DNA of 27,674 bases from JBLHKW01 sp047618565 (GTDB taxonomy: Bacteria > Planctomycetota > UBA1135 > GCA-002686595): the NCBI GenBank assembly GCA_047618565.1, contig JBLHKW010000061.1, forward strand, positions 1-27,674, read 5' to 3'. The notes beneath the pieces are model-generated. The model was not told where the DNA came from. It did not search any database and saw nothing but the letters and a program-made list of their open reading frames with translations. Both the position numbers and the translations under genes were made by a program. Positions 1 to 7,764 of this stretch are shown one piece after another (positions within the stretch are counted from its first letter, which is position 1; each line of letters begins with the position of its first letter).

Positions 1-5
1 ATGCG

Positions 6-818
6 ATGAAATCATCTCTCCCTAAATGGATCTGGATCGTGCCCTTGATGGGGCTCGCGTTCCGGGCGCCGCAAGACGACGCGTCCGCGCTGCCGTCCGC
101 TGGCGAGCGCGCGGCGCAGCTGCAGGAGGCATTCGCACGCGGCGGCATCCACCTCGACTACGAGGCCGGCGTGTGCGCCATCGGGGCGCAGGTGGCGATC
201 CGGGACGAACTGCTCGAGTACCTGCTGTCCCTTGCCTACGGCGCCGCCCACGAGTCCATGTTCGTCACGGAAGTCGAGGCAGAGGGCCTGAACGCTGCAC
301 TGCTGACCCTCGGAGTGCAGCCGGGCCGCAACGCCATGTGGGCGCCCAAGGTGCCGGCTCCCACGGAGGAGGAGTTGCGCGCCGGGGCGAGTGCGCACGA
401 CGTCACTCTTCCGACCGGCGACGGCTTCTACCTTTACGCGGCCTGGACCGAGGGCGACGAGTCCTACCTCTACCGGATCGAGGACCTGCTGCGCGATCTC
501 GGCCGCGGTCGCACCATGCAGCGCCACCGCTGGGTCTACCTCGGTTCGCGCATGACCGAGCGCGGTCCGGACCACGAGGTCGTCTTCGCGGCAACCGCCG
601 AGGGCAACCTGATCAACGTGGCCTTCTTCTCCCAGGGCTACACGCTGCTCACGCCAGCGCTCGATTCCTGCGTCGAGCAGACCATCTGGCTGCCGAACGC
701 GTGGTTGTTGCCCGAGATGCACAGTCCGGTGCTGTTCGTATTCTCGCGTGAGCGTCTGACGAGCCTGCCCCCGTCGATGGCGGCGCGCGTCCCGGTCGTG
801 GAGCCGCAGCCGCGCTGA
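6..818 (+). CDS. YdjY-like secreted protein
   Basis: A 270-residue protein with a short N-terminal hydrophobic stretch (residues about 8-19) that looks like a signal peptide. Residues about 45-110 fit the YdjY domain found in many planctomycete secreted proteins: a 'GIHLDYEAGVCAIGAQV' strand pair, then 'LLEYLLSLAYGAAHESMFV' with the typical HES, then 'ALLTLGVQPGRNAMW'. The rest (about 130-270) has no motif I recognise. The ATG at 6 overlaps a TGA at 7-9, so a preceding gene may end there in an ATGA overlap, but only three codons of that frame are visible. The next gene starts 6 nt downstream, so the two are probably co-transcribed. The biochemical role of YdjY proteins is not established. The domain assignment rests on remembered family pattern. 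Confidence 0.7.
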   Translation: MKSSLPKWIWIVPLMGLAFRAPQDDASALPSAGERAAQLQEAFARGGIHLDYEAGVCAIGAQVAIRDELLEYLLSLAYGAAHESMFVTEVEAEGLNAALLTLGVQPGRNAMWAPKVPAPTEEELRAGASAHDVTLPTGDGFYLYAAWTEGDESYLYRIEDLLRDLGRGRTMQRHRWVYLGSRMTERGPDHEVVFAATAEGNLINVAFFSQGYTLLTPALDSCVEQTIWLPNAWLLPEMHSPVLFVFSRERLTSLPPSMAARVPVVEPQPR

Positions 819-823
819 GGGCG

Positions 824-2053
824 ATGTCGGGTCACGTACAGCGCCGGGTTCACGTGCTCGCAGCCCGGGCCTACCGCGCCTGCCTCCTGGCTCACGCGGC
901 GGAAGCGCTCTTCGTCGGCCTGCTCGGTCTGTTGCTGGCTCTGACGGCTGTCGCCTGGCAAGGCTCTGCGCTGGCGTCGCTCGGCGCCTGGGGTGCCGCG
1001 ATTCTCGCGGGCGTCTGCGCCGGCGCTGCCTGGTGGCTCGAGGTACGCCCGGCGCGCTCCGTGATCGCGCGCCGCATCGACACCGAGCTCGGCCTCGATG
1101 GCGCCTTCTTCACGGTCTTCGAGCAGGGCGACCCGGAGCGTGCTGCGGGCCGCGGGCTCGTGACGCAGTTGCTGGCGCAGGCCGTCGGTGAGGCTCTCTC
1201 GCCTGCGCGCGTGCTGCGCTGCGCGCTGCCGAATTCCATGCCGTTCCTGGCCTTGCCGTTCCTTGGAGCCACCCTGCTCGCGATGGTGCGCGCGGCCGAA
1301 CCGCCCGCGCCGGTGGCGCCGGACTGGGTGCCCCGTGTCGCGGCACTGACCGAGGCCCTGGACGCGGCGGATGTGGCCGCACGCGAGGGCATGCGGTCGG
1401 GGGAGATCGACGGCCAGACCCTGCGCGAGCTGGTCGACCTGAAGGGGCGCTCGCGGGAGTTGCTCCGCGGGGCGCGAACCGGGGCATCGGGACCGGACGA
1501 GGCGCGCGCCGAGCTCGCTGATCTACGTGACGACCTGGAGCGCATCGCGAGCGATGCGTCGCCGCTGTCCGAGCTGGCCGTGGCCCTGGACGAGGCCGCG
1601 ACCCGGGCGGACGCGCTCATGATGGGCGACCCGGAATCCGTCGCGGCCGGGACCCCAGGCCAGGCCCGCTCCGGGTCGATGGCGACCGGCGGCGGGGAGG
1701 GCGCACCAGCCCCGGGCGAGGCCGGACGGGAGGGAACTCACAGCGAATCCGCCCCGGAGGCCGATCCCAGGCTGGCGAACGGCGGGTCGGAAGGCAGAAT
1801 GAAGGACGGTTCGGTCCGTAACGGAGGCGCTGATGCCCCCGGAGCTGGACATTCCCCGGGTGCAGCTGGGGGCGCGGTGGAGCCCGGGGCTCTTCCGGAG
1901 CCGCAGGTGGAGCAAGGGGCGGGCAGTCCCGGTTCGGCAGGGGTCGCTAGCGGCCGCTGGTGGTCCGAACGGGACGCAGCCATCGTGGAACGCTGGGTGC
2001 AATGGCGCCGGGGGGCAGACCCTGGAGCCGAGACGCGAGACGAAGACGATTGA
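824..2053 (+). CDS. Membrane protein with coiled-coil and low-complexity tail
   Basis: A 409-residue protein. Hydrophobic segments lie at about 27-45, 50-71 and 138-157. Between the second and third is a charged region ('SVIARRIDTELGLDGAF') whose layout recalls DUF4175-type envelope proteins, in which paired N-terminal helices are followed by a 'lambda D..LGL' segment. Residues about 165-260 are Ala/Glu/Arg-rich and probably helical. Residues about 265-385 are Gly/Ser/Pro-rich low complexity. It starts 6 nt after the YdjY-like gene and its stop codon overlaps the likely TTG start of the inositol-phosphate synthase gene. I see no catalytic motif and cannot name a function. The DUF4175 resemblance is weak. 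Confidence 0.75.
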   Translation: MSGHVQRRVHVLAARAYRACLLAHAAEALFVGLLGLLLALTAVAWQGSALASLGAWGAAILAGVCAGAAWWLEVRPARSVIARRIDTELGLDGAFFTVFEQGDPERAAGRGLVTQLLAQAVGEALSPARVLRCALPNSMPFLALPFLGATLLAMVRAAEPPAPVAPDWVPRVAALTEALDAADVAAREGMRSGEIDGQTLRELVDLKGRSRELLRGARTGASGPDEARAELADLRDDLERIASDASPLSELAVALDEAATRADALMMGDPESVAAGTPGQARSGSMATGGGEGAPAPGEAGREGTHSESAPEADPRLANGGSEGRMKDGSVRNGGADAPGAGHSPGAAGGAVEPGALPEPQVEQGAGSPGSAGVASGRWWSERDAAIVERWVQWRRGADPGAETRDEDD

Positions 2054-3291
2054 ATCGAGAATCTGACGACCGACGCGTGGGGATCTGGCTGATCGGGGCC
2101 CGTGGCGCAATTTCCACGTGCGTGGCCTACGGGCTCTCGGGCTTGCGGCAGGGCATGCTGGAGCCCGTCGGCCTGGCGACTGCCCAGGCGCCCTTCGACG
2201 AGCTGCCCTTCGCGGGTTTCGACGAGCTCGTGCTCGGTGGCCATGACGTCTGCCTGCGCGATGTGAACCAGTCGGCCGGTGAGCTGGTCGCCTCCGGAGT
2301 ACTGAACGCGGATCTGGTCGCGGCGGGCGTATCGGATGCTGCGGCCTTTGACGCTCGCATTCGTCCGGGCTTGCTGGACGCTCCGGATGTGGGCATGGCC
2401 TCCCTGGACCCACGCTCCGCGGAACTCGGGAGCCTCGGGCCGCGCGAGCAAATTGCTCAGCTGCACGCCGACTGGGAAGCCTTCGAGCAGGAGACCGGCG
2501 TCGATCGAACGGTGGTGGTGTATGTCGCCAGCACCGAGGCCGCCCGCGATCCGCAGCCGGAGTGGGATGACCTGGCCGAGTTCGAAAGTGCGCTGGACCA
2601 GCAGAGCCCGCAGCCGGCCTCCGTCATCTACGCCTACGCCGCGCTCTCATCCGGGCGCCCCTTCGTCAACTTCACACCGAGTCTCGGCGCGCGCATTCCG
2701 GCGCTGATGCGCCTGGCGGAACAGAGCGGCGTACCCCATTGCGGCAACGACGCGAAGACCGGCGAAACATTGCTCAAGACCGTACTGGCGCCGATGTTCC
2801 GCGCGCGCGCGCTGAAGGTGCTCTCCTGGCAGGGCTACAACATGCTTGGGAACCGCGACGGTGAGGTGCTCAAGGACGAGTCCCACAAGAAGAGCAAGCT
2901 CGAGAACAAGGACGCGGCCTTGCGTTCGATCCTTGGGTCGGATGCGAGCCTGCATACCCATGTCGGGATCGACTTCGTGCCCTCGCTCGGGGACTGGAAG
3001 ACGGCCTGGGACTTCGTCCACTTCGAGGGATTCCTCGGTGCGCGCATGTCCCTGCAATTCACATGGGCCGGAAGCGACTCGGCCCTGGCCGCGCCGCTCG
3101 TGCTCGACCTGGCGCGCCTGGCCGCGTTCGCTGCCGCAGCCGGCGAGGGAGGCTGCATGCAGCACGTGGGCAGCTTCTTCAAGGATCCGCTCGGAAGCAA
3201 CCTGCACGACTTCCACGCCCAGCATCGCGTGCTTCTGGACTACGCCATCGCCCACCTGGAGCGTGGGCGCAAGGGCGCGGATCAGGGCTGA
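2050..3291 (+). CDS. ino1: Inositol-3-phosphate synthase
   Basis: Converts D-glucose 6-phosphate to myo-inositol 3-phosphate with NAD, the first step of inositol and inositol-lipid synthesis, in the cytoplasm. The N-terminus has the Rossmann loop 'GIWLIGARGAISTCVAYG'. The C-terminal half has the family signature 'CGNDAKTGETLLKT', then 'LSWQGYNMLGNRDGEVL', a Lys-rich 'DESHKKSKLENKD', and 'VGIDFVPSLGDWKTAWDFV'. I chose the TTG at 2050, which overlaps the previous stop (TTGA), giving 413 residues. A GTG at 2077 is also possible. An ATG at 1960 is in frame but would overlap the previous gene by 94 bp and adds a non-homologous Arg-rich leader. The M3 peptidase gene begins 10 nt after the stop. The assignment is firm; the exact start is not. 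Confidence 0.92.
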   Translation: MNRESDDRRVGIWLIGARGAISTCVAYGLSGLRQGMLEPVGLATAQAPFDELPFAGFDELVLGGHDVCLRDVNQSAGELVASGVLNADLVAAGVSDAAAFDARIRPGLLDAPDVGMASLDPRSAELGSLGPREQIAQLHADWEAFEQETGVDRTVVVYVASTEAARDPQPEWDDLAEFESALDQQSPQPASVIYAYAALSSGRPFVNFTPSLGARIPALMRLAEQSGVPHCGNDAKTGETLLKTVLAPMFRARALKVLSWQGYNMLGNRDGEVLKDESHKKSKLENKDAALRSILGSDASLHTHVGIDFVPSLGDWKTAWDFVHFEGFLGARMSLQFTWAGSDSALAAPLVLDLARLAAFAAAAGEGGCMQHVGSFFKDPLGSNLHDFHAQHRVLLDYAIAHLERGRKGADQG

Positions 3292-3301
3292 GCCGCCGCC
3301 G

Positions 3302-5227
3302 ATGAACTGGGAGCGACCGCAGGATGTGGGTGATGATGTTCGTGCGCGCATAGGCGAGGCGCGCAGCGCTCTCGCGGAGTTCCTGGCGCTCGATTCCAAG
3401 ACTGCGGCGCGCGAGCAGTTGCTGGCTTACGATCGCATCGGTCACCCGCTCGACCTGGTCGCCGGGCGCCTGTCGCTGACCTCCTCCGTTCACCCAGATG
3501 CGGCTGTGCGCGAGCAGGCCGAGCTCCTGGAACAGGAGTTCATCACCTTCACCACCGAGCTATCCCTACACCGCGGGCTCTTCGAGCAGCTCTCGCATGT
3601 CGACGCTTCCGCCCTGACGGATGACGAGGACCGCCGCTTTCTCGAGCACGCGCTGCGTGACTTCCGGCTCAGCGGCGTCGATCGCGATGAAGCCACACGC
3701 GCGCGCATCCGGGAATTACAGGATGTGCTGGTCGAGGTGGGGCAGGCGTTCGACCGCAACATCATCGAGGGCGCACGCTCGATCCACGTGAAGGACGGGC
3801 ACGCGGGCCTCGAGGGCCTGCCGCAGGATTATCTCGACAGTCACCCTGAGGATGCGGATGGGGGCCTGACCCTGACGAGCGATCCCGCGGACTGGCTTCC
3901 GTTTCGCCTCTACGCGCAGCGCGCCGATCTACGCGAGCAGCTGAGCCACGCCGTGTCGAATCGGGCCTACCCGGAAAACATGGGCGTGCTCGACCGCATG
4001 CTCGCCCTACGCCACGAGCTGGCGCGGTTGCTGGGCTACTCCACCTGGGCCGAGTACATCACCCAGGACAAGATGGTCCGCAGCGCGAACGCCGCACGGG
4101 ACTTCATCCAGCGGGCGGCGGACCTGGCCCTCCCGCGGGCGCGCGCCGAGATCGCCGACCTGTTACTGGAGAAGCGCAAGCTGGAGCCGCAGGCCAGCGC
4201 TGTCTTCGATCACGACGTGGCCTTCCTGCAGGAACGTCTGCGGCGCACGCGCTTCGGATTCGACTCGCAGGAGGTGCGTCCGTACCTCGCCTTCGAGGCC
4301 GTGCGCGCGGGCGTGCTGTCCACCAGCGAGGCGCTTTACGGGGTGGAGTTCGCGCGGGTCGAGGATGCGCCGGTCTGGCATCCGTCGGTCGAGTGCATCG
4401 AGCTACGGGAAGGCGGCTCCGTGGTGGGGCGCTTCTACCTGGACATGTTCCCGCGCGCGGGCAAGAACAAGCACGCCTTCGTGTGCGAGCTGCGCAGCGC
4501 GCGGCCGGGCGTGCTGCCCGAGGCTGCGCTGGTCTGCAACTTCCCCGAGCCCGGGCCCGGCCAACCTGCGCTACTCCTGCACAGCCAGGTGACGACCTTC
4601 TTTCACGAGTTCGGCCACCTGCTCCATCATCTGTTTGCGACGCGCCCGCGTTACCTGCGCTTCTCGGGCATCAGCACCGAGTGGGATTTCGTCGAGGTGC
4701 CGAGCCAACTGTACGAGGAGTGGGCTTGGAACACGGAGGTCCTGCAGCGCTTTGCGCGCCACCACGAGACTGGCGAGCCGATCCCCGCCGAGCTGGTGCA
4801 ACGCATGCGCGCCGCGGAGGAGTACGGCAAGGGCATGCAGGTCAGCACGCAGGCGTACTACGCGATGCTGTCGCTCTCCTTCCACGACGCCGAGAACGGA
4901 GATCCGGATACCGCCGCGCGCATGCTCGAGCTGCGGCGCGCGATGGTTCCGGTCCCGCACGGTGAGGACTCCCACTTTCAGGCGTCCTTCGGGCACCTGC
5001 ATGGCTACTCGGCCATCTACTACACCTACCTGTGGTCGCTGGTGATCTCCAAGGACATGTTCGGCCGCTTCGAGGACGATCCGATGGGGGCAGCCACGGC
5101 CCGGGGCTACCGCGAGGCGGTCCTGGCCAGGGGCGGCTCGCGGGACGGGAGTGACCTGGTGACGGCCTTCCTGGGGCGCGAATACAACTTCCATGCCTGG
5201 GAGGATTGGCTGAAGAGGGGCGCCTGA
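3302..5227 (+). CDS. M3-family oligopeptidase (thimet oligopeptidase-like)
   Basis: A 641-residue zinc metallopeptidase of the M3 family (oligopeptidase A / Dcp / thimet oligopeptidase), expected to cut short peptides in the cytoplasm. The zinc site is visible: 'TFFHEFGHLLHH' with H435, E436 and H439, and the third-ligand Glu in 'WDFVEVPSQLYEEW' (E465). Upstream, 'GRFYLDMFPRAGKNKHAF' is the conserved strand region before the active site. 'FGHLHGYSAIYYTYLWS' near residue 570 matches the substrate-binding G-Y-x-A-x-Y-Y motif. The open frame extends upstream through the inositol-phosphate synthase gene, but homology begins at about the ATG at 3302, 10 nt after that gene's stop. There is no signal peptide. 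Co-transcription with ino1 is likely. The length is near the family norm of about 680. Confidence 0.93.
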   Translation: MNWERPQDVGDDVRARIGEARSALAEFLALDSKTAAREQLLAYDRIGHPLDLVAGRLSLTSSVHPDAAVREQAELLEQEFITFTTELSLHRGLFEQLSHVDASALTDDEDRRFLEHALRDFRLSGVDRDEATRARIRELQDVLVEVGQAFDRNIIEGARSIHVKDGHAGLEGLPQDYLDSHPEDADGGLTLTSDPADWLPFRLYAQRADLREQLSHAVSNRAYPENMGVLDRMLALRHELARLLGYSTWAEYITQDKMVRSANAARDFIQRAADLALPRARAEIADLLLEKRKLEPQASAVFDHDVAFLQERLRRTRFGFDSQEVRPYLAFEAVRAGVLSTSEALYGVEFARVEDAPVWHPSVECIELREGGSVVGRFYLDMFPRAGKNKHAFVCELRSARPGVLPEAALVCNFPEPGPGQPALLLHSQVTTFFHEFGHLLHHLFATRPRYLRFSGISTEWDFVEVPSQLYEEWAWNTEVLQRFARHHETGEPIPAELVQRMRAAEEYGKGMQVSTQAYYAMLSLSFHDAENGDPDTAARMLELRRAMVPVPHGEDSHFQASFGHLHGYSAIYYTYLWSLVISKDMFGRFEDDPMGAATARGYREAVLARGGSRDGSDLVTAFLGREYNFHAWEDWLKRGA

Positions 5228-5233
5228 GGCCTC

Positions 5234-5257
5234 GCCAGGCGGGGTCGCCCGGCTTTT
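5234..5257 (+). terminator. Intrinsic terminator after the M3 peptidase gene
   Basis: An 8-bp stem with one mismatch (GCCAGGCG / CGCCCGGC), a GGGT loop, then TTTT. It starts 6 nt after the peptidase stop codon and probably ends the 6-5227 transcription unit. Confidence 0.6.
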
Positions 5258-5323
5258 GCTAACGATTCCAAAATACGCACGTAGCCTGAGCGTCACTCAT
5301 CGAGCAACCTGTACCCGACGCCC

Positions 5324-5566
5324 ATGAAGACTTCCCTCCGCAACACAGTCGCCCTCGTGCTCGCAGTCCTCGCCGGGACCTTCGTCTCGGTCCGGGGCTA
5401 CCTCGACGCCTACGCCGCTCCGCAGGCCATGCCCGGAACCACGGTCACGCGGCCCGGCCTGTTGCTGACGACCTTCCCGCTTCCGGCGTACCTGCGCCCG
5501 GCGCCGGCCCCGACTCCGGCGGCCGAAGAGGTCAGCCGTCCGGACGACAACTGTCCGACCTGCTAG
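5324..5566 (+). CDS. Small exported hypothetical protein
   Basis: An 80-residue protein. Residues 1-22 form a basic-then-hydrophobic leader (MKTSLRNTVALVLAVLAG) and 'AYAAPQA' could be a signal-peptidase site. The middle is Pro/Ala-rich and the end is acidic, finishing in 'DDNCPTC' with two cysteines. No Shine-Dalgarno motif is obvious before the ATG. The stop codon overlaps by 4 bp the stop of the convergent hydrolase gene. It stands alone between the M3 terminator and the hydrolase. Function unknown. It could be a lipid- or metal-linked peptide, but nothing in the sequence proves it, and a non-coding origin is not excluded. Confidence 0.55.
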   Translation: MKTSLRNTVALVLAVLAGTFVSVRGYLDAYAAPQAMPGTTVTRPGLLLTTFPLPAYLRPAPAPTPAAEEVSRPDDNCPTC

Positions 5567-6249
5567 TCCGCGTTCGACTCCGCCCAGCTGACCGCGTTCT
5601 GCACCAGTTCCGCGAGCAACTCGTCGCGGCTACGACCGGCGCGCTTGGGCACCTTGAAGTCGTGATCCGCGTCCTCGATGCGCCTCAGGGTCACATGGCC
5701 TCCCAGATTTCCGAGCTCCCGCTCCAGCAGATCTAGCTGGCAGAGCACGTCGCGCGTGCCCTGCATGAACAGGCTCGGCTGGCGGATGTCAGGGAAATGC
5801 TCGCTACGCAGCCGGTCCGTCTTGCGCGCGGGGTGCAGCGGGTAGCCGAAGAAGGCCAATCCCGAGCACGGCTCGCCCTCGGCCGCCAGCAGGCTCGACA
5901 TGCGGCCTCCCATGGACTTGCCGGCGAGGATGACCGGGCGTCCCGGAGCCCGGTCGCGCAGGGCCCCGAGGGCGGCCAGGTGAACCTGTTCGAGGCGCGG
6001 GCGACGATCCGGTGGTCGGCGCGTGCCCTCGCGCTGCATGCGTTCAGCATAGGCGTAGTTGAAGCGCAATACGGGATATCCGGCGGCGGCCAGGCCGGCG
6101 GCGATGGTGGTCATGAAGGGCGAGTCCATGGGCAGTCCCGCGCCGTGGGCGAGCAGGATCACCTGCTGGCCTCGATCGTGGGTGGGGTGCTCGTACAGGG
6201 CGCTGACCCTGTCGTCGCCGGCAGAGATGGTTATGGATTCGACCTGCAT
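5563..6249 (-). CDS. Alpha/beta hydrolase (dienelactone hydrolase/Tex30-like)
   Basis: A 228-residue cytoplasmic alpha/beta hydrolase. The oxyanion region is 'ILLAHGAGLPMDSPFM', the nucleophile elbow is 'AGKSMGGRM' (Ser), the acid is probably Asp in 'MQGTRDVLC', and the His is in 'EDADHDFKVPKR'. This order and the HGAG / GKSMGG pair fit the KANL3/Tex30 branch of small hydrolases often annotated as dienelactone hydrolase-like. Substrate unknown. The gene starts at the ATG at 6249 and is divergent from the methyltransferase gene at 6353. The 103-bp gap contains an AT-rich TAATATA (6290-6296) that could serve as a -10 element for either side, without a clear -35. Confidence 0.88.
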   Translation of the reverse strand: MQVESITISAGDDRVSALYEHPTHDRGQQVILLAHGAGLPMDSPFMTTIAAGLAAAGYPVLRFNYAYAERMQREGTRRPPDRRPRLEQVHLAALGALRDRAPGRPVILAGKSMGGRMSSLLAAEGEPCSGLAFFGYPLHPARKTDRLRSEHFPDIRQPSLFMQGTRDVLCQLDLLERELGNLGGHVTLRRIEDADHDFKVPKRAGRSRDELLAELVQNAVSWAESNAD

Positions 6250-6352
6250 GGGTTCGGTGTTGGCGGGGGGGCCGCGGGAGTTCCGCTGCTAATATACGCG
6301 CGCGCCCCGGGGATCAGAGACCCGCGGCCGTTCCCAGTACTGGAGATCGACC

Positions 6353-7069
6353 GTGTACAGCAAGCCACCCTTGAAACCGCAGACGACGACGCTGTGGTAC
6401 TACCCGTCCCAGCAACACGGCGAGTTCCCTTTCGGGACGCCCGGTTTCCAGGGCGCGACGCCGACCTACGTCATCTGGAACCTGCTCAAGCGCTACACGC
6501 GCGAGGATGACCTCGTCATCGATCCATTCTGCGGCGGTGGCACGACCATCGACGTGGCCCGTGACCTCGATCGACGTGCCCTCGGCTACGACGTCTCGCC
6601 GGTGCGCGACGATATCTTCCGGGCCGATGCGCGCAGCTTGCCCCTCGAGGATGGCAAGGTCGACTTCGTGTTCATGGATCCGCCGTACTCGACGCACCTC
6701 GAGTACTCGGGTGACGAGCGCTGTATCGGTCAGCTGTCGGCCTTCGAGGAGGCTTACTTCGATGCGATGGAGCAGGTCTTTGGTGAGGCCGAGCGCGTTC
6801 TGCGCGATCGTCGCTACCTGGCCGTCTACGTGAGCGACACGTTCAAGAAGAAGCTCGGCTTCGTGGGGATCGGTGCTCGGTTCTTCACGATGCTGTCGAA
6901 ACGGTTTCGTGCGGTGGATCACATCGCTGTCGTGCGCGGCAACCGTAAGCTCGAGAAGCCGAACTACTCCAGCGCGGCACTCGATGGCAACTTTTTCATG
7001 CGCGGGTATCAGCACCTCCTGATCTTCAAGAAGGAGACCGGGGGCGCGGCCGAGCGCCAGACCCGTTGA
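6353..7069 (+). CDS. Amino-methyltransferase with DPPY motif (DNA methylase-like)
   Basis: A 238-residue AdoMet-dependent methyltransferase. Motif I is 'VIDPFCGGGTTIDVA' (residues about 57-71) and motif IV is 'VDFVFMDPPYSTHLEYS' (about 103-119). The DPPY tetrapeptide is typical of enzymes that methylate an exocyclic amino group (N6-adenine, N4-cytosine or guanine N2). The start is GTG at 6353, supported by a GGAG 7 nt upstream. The protein is short, and I see no separate target-recognition domain and no restriction gene nearby. It could be an orphan DNA methylase or an RNA (rRNA/tRNA) methyltransferase of the same fold. The stop overlaps the start of the glycosylase gene (TTGA), so the two are probably translated together, which might hint at nucleic-acid maintenance. 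Confidence 0.85.
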   Translation: MYSKPPLKPQTTTLWYYPSQQHGEFPFGTPGFQGATPTYVIWNLLKRYTREDDLVIDPFCGGGTTIDVARDLDRRALGYDVSPVRDDIFRADARSLPLEDGKVDFVFMDPPYSTHLEYSGDERCIGQLSAFEEAYFDAMEQVFGEAERVLRDRRYLAVYVSDTFKKKLGFVGIGARFFTMLSKRFRAVDHIAVVRGNRKLEKPNYSSAALDGNFFMRGYQHLLIFKKETGGAAERQTR

Positions 7070-7764
7070 GCGGCTGCGTGCGTCCTCTCGCCTCGGGTGT
7101 CCTGCGCGCTGCGACGCCCGTCGTCGCGGAGAGCCTGTTGGGCACGCTACTGGTGCACGACAGTCCGGCGGGTCGGACGGTGGGGCGCATCGTCGAGACG
7201 GAGGCCTACCTGGCAGACGGGGACGGCGCCTCCCATTCGGCGCGCGGGCCGACCCCGCGCTGTGCTTCGATGTTCCTCGAGCCGGGCCACGCCTACGTGT
7301 ACCTGATCTACGGCGTCCACCTGTGCTTCAACGTGGTCACCGGCCCCGTGGGCAGCGGCGAGGCGGTCCTGATCCGGGCACTCGAACCCCTCGAGGGGCT
7401 GGATCTCATGCAGCAGCGGCGCGGCGCGGTCGCGTTGCGCGACCTGACCAACGGTCCGGGCAAGTGTGCCCAGGCCATGGGGCTCGAGCGTGGACACGAC
7501 GGTCTCGACCTCGGCGGTGGCTCCCTGAGACTCGCGGCCCGGGCTCCTGGCTGGAGTCCGGGCCGCGTGGTCACGACGGGTCGCGTCGGAATCTCGAAGT
7601 CGGTCGACCTGGCGCTGCGCTTCTATCTCGAAGGCTCGACCTGGGTCTCGCGCCGGGACGCTGTCAGAGAATCTGGATCAGCTCGATGTTGTACACGAGC
7701 GTCGCATTGGGACCGATCTTCGGGGGGCTCCCGGCGCGGCCGAATCCGAGGTTGCCCGGGATGA
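7066..7764 (+). CDS. 3-methyladenine DNA glycosylase (AAG/MPG family)
   Basis: Removes alkylated bases such as 3-methyladenine from DNA in base-excision repair. Family features in order: 'ESLLGTLLV', the catalytic-Glu segment 'GRIVETEAYL' followed by 'DGASHSARG', 'PGHAYVYLIYGVHLCFNVV' (base-stacking tyrosines), 'VLIRALEPLEG', and 'LTNGPGKCAQAMGL'. The start is TTG at 7066 overlapping the previous stop, or GTG at 7078 in the same frame. The family domain ends near 'LRFYLEGSTWVSR' (about residue 196). The remaining roughly 35 residues are Arg/Gly/Ser-rich and lie antisense to the 3' end of the FKBP gene, because no stop occurs until 7764. That tail is odd and probably has no function. Confidence 0.93.
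   Translation: MSGCVRPLASGVLRAATPVVAESLLGTLLVHDSPAGRTVGRIVETEAYLADGDGASHSARGPTPRCASMFLEPGHAYVYLIYGVHLCFNVVTGPVGSGEAVLIRALEPLEGLDLMQQRRGAVALRDLTNGPGKCAQAMGLERGHDGLDLGGGSLRLAARAPGWSPGRVVTTGRVGISKSVDLALRFYLEGSTWVSRRDAVRESGSARCCTRASHWDRSSGGSRRGRIRGCPG

Noticed and set aside
1960..2049. Upstream ATG for ino1
   Set aside because: It would overlap the preceding gene by 94 bp and adds an Arg/Gly-rich leader without synthase similarity; TTG at 2050 or GTG at 2077 fits better.
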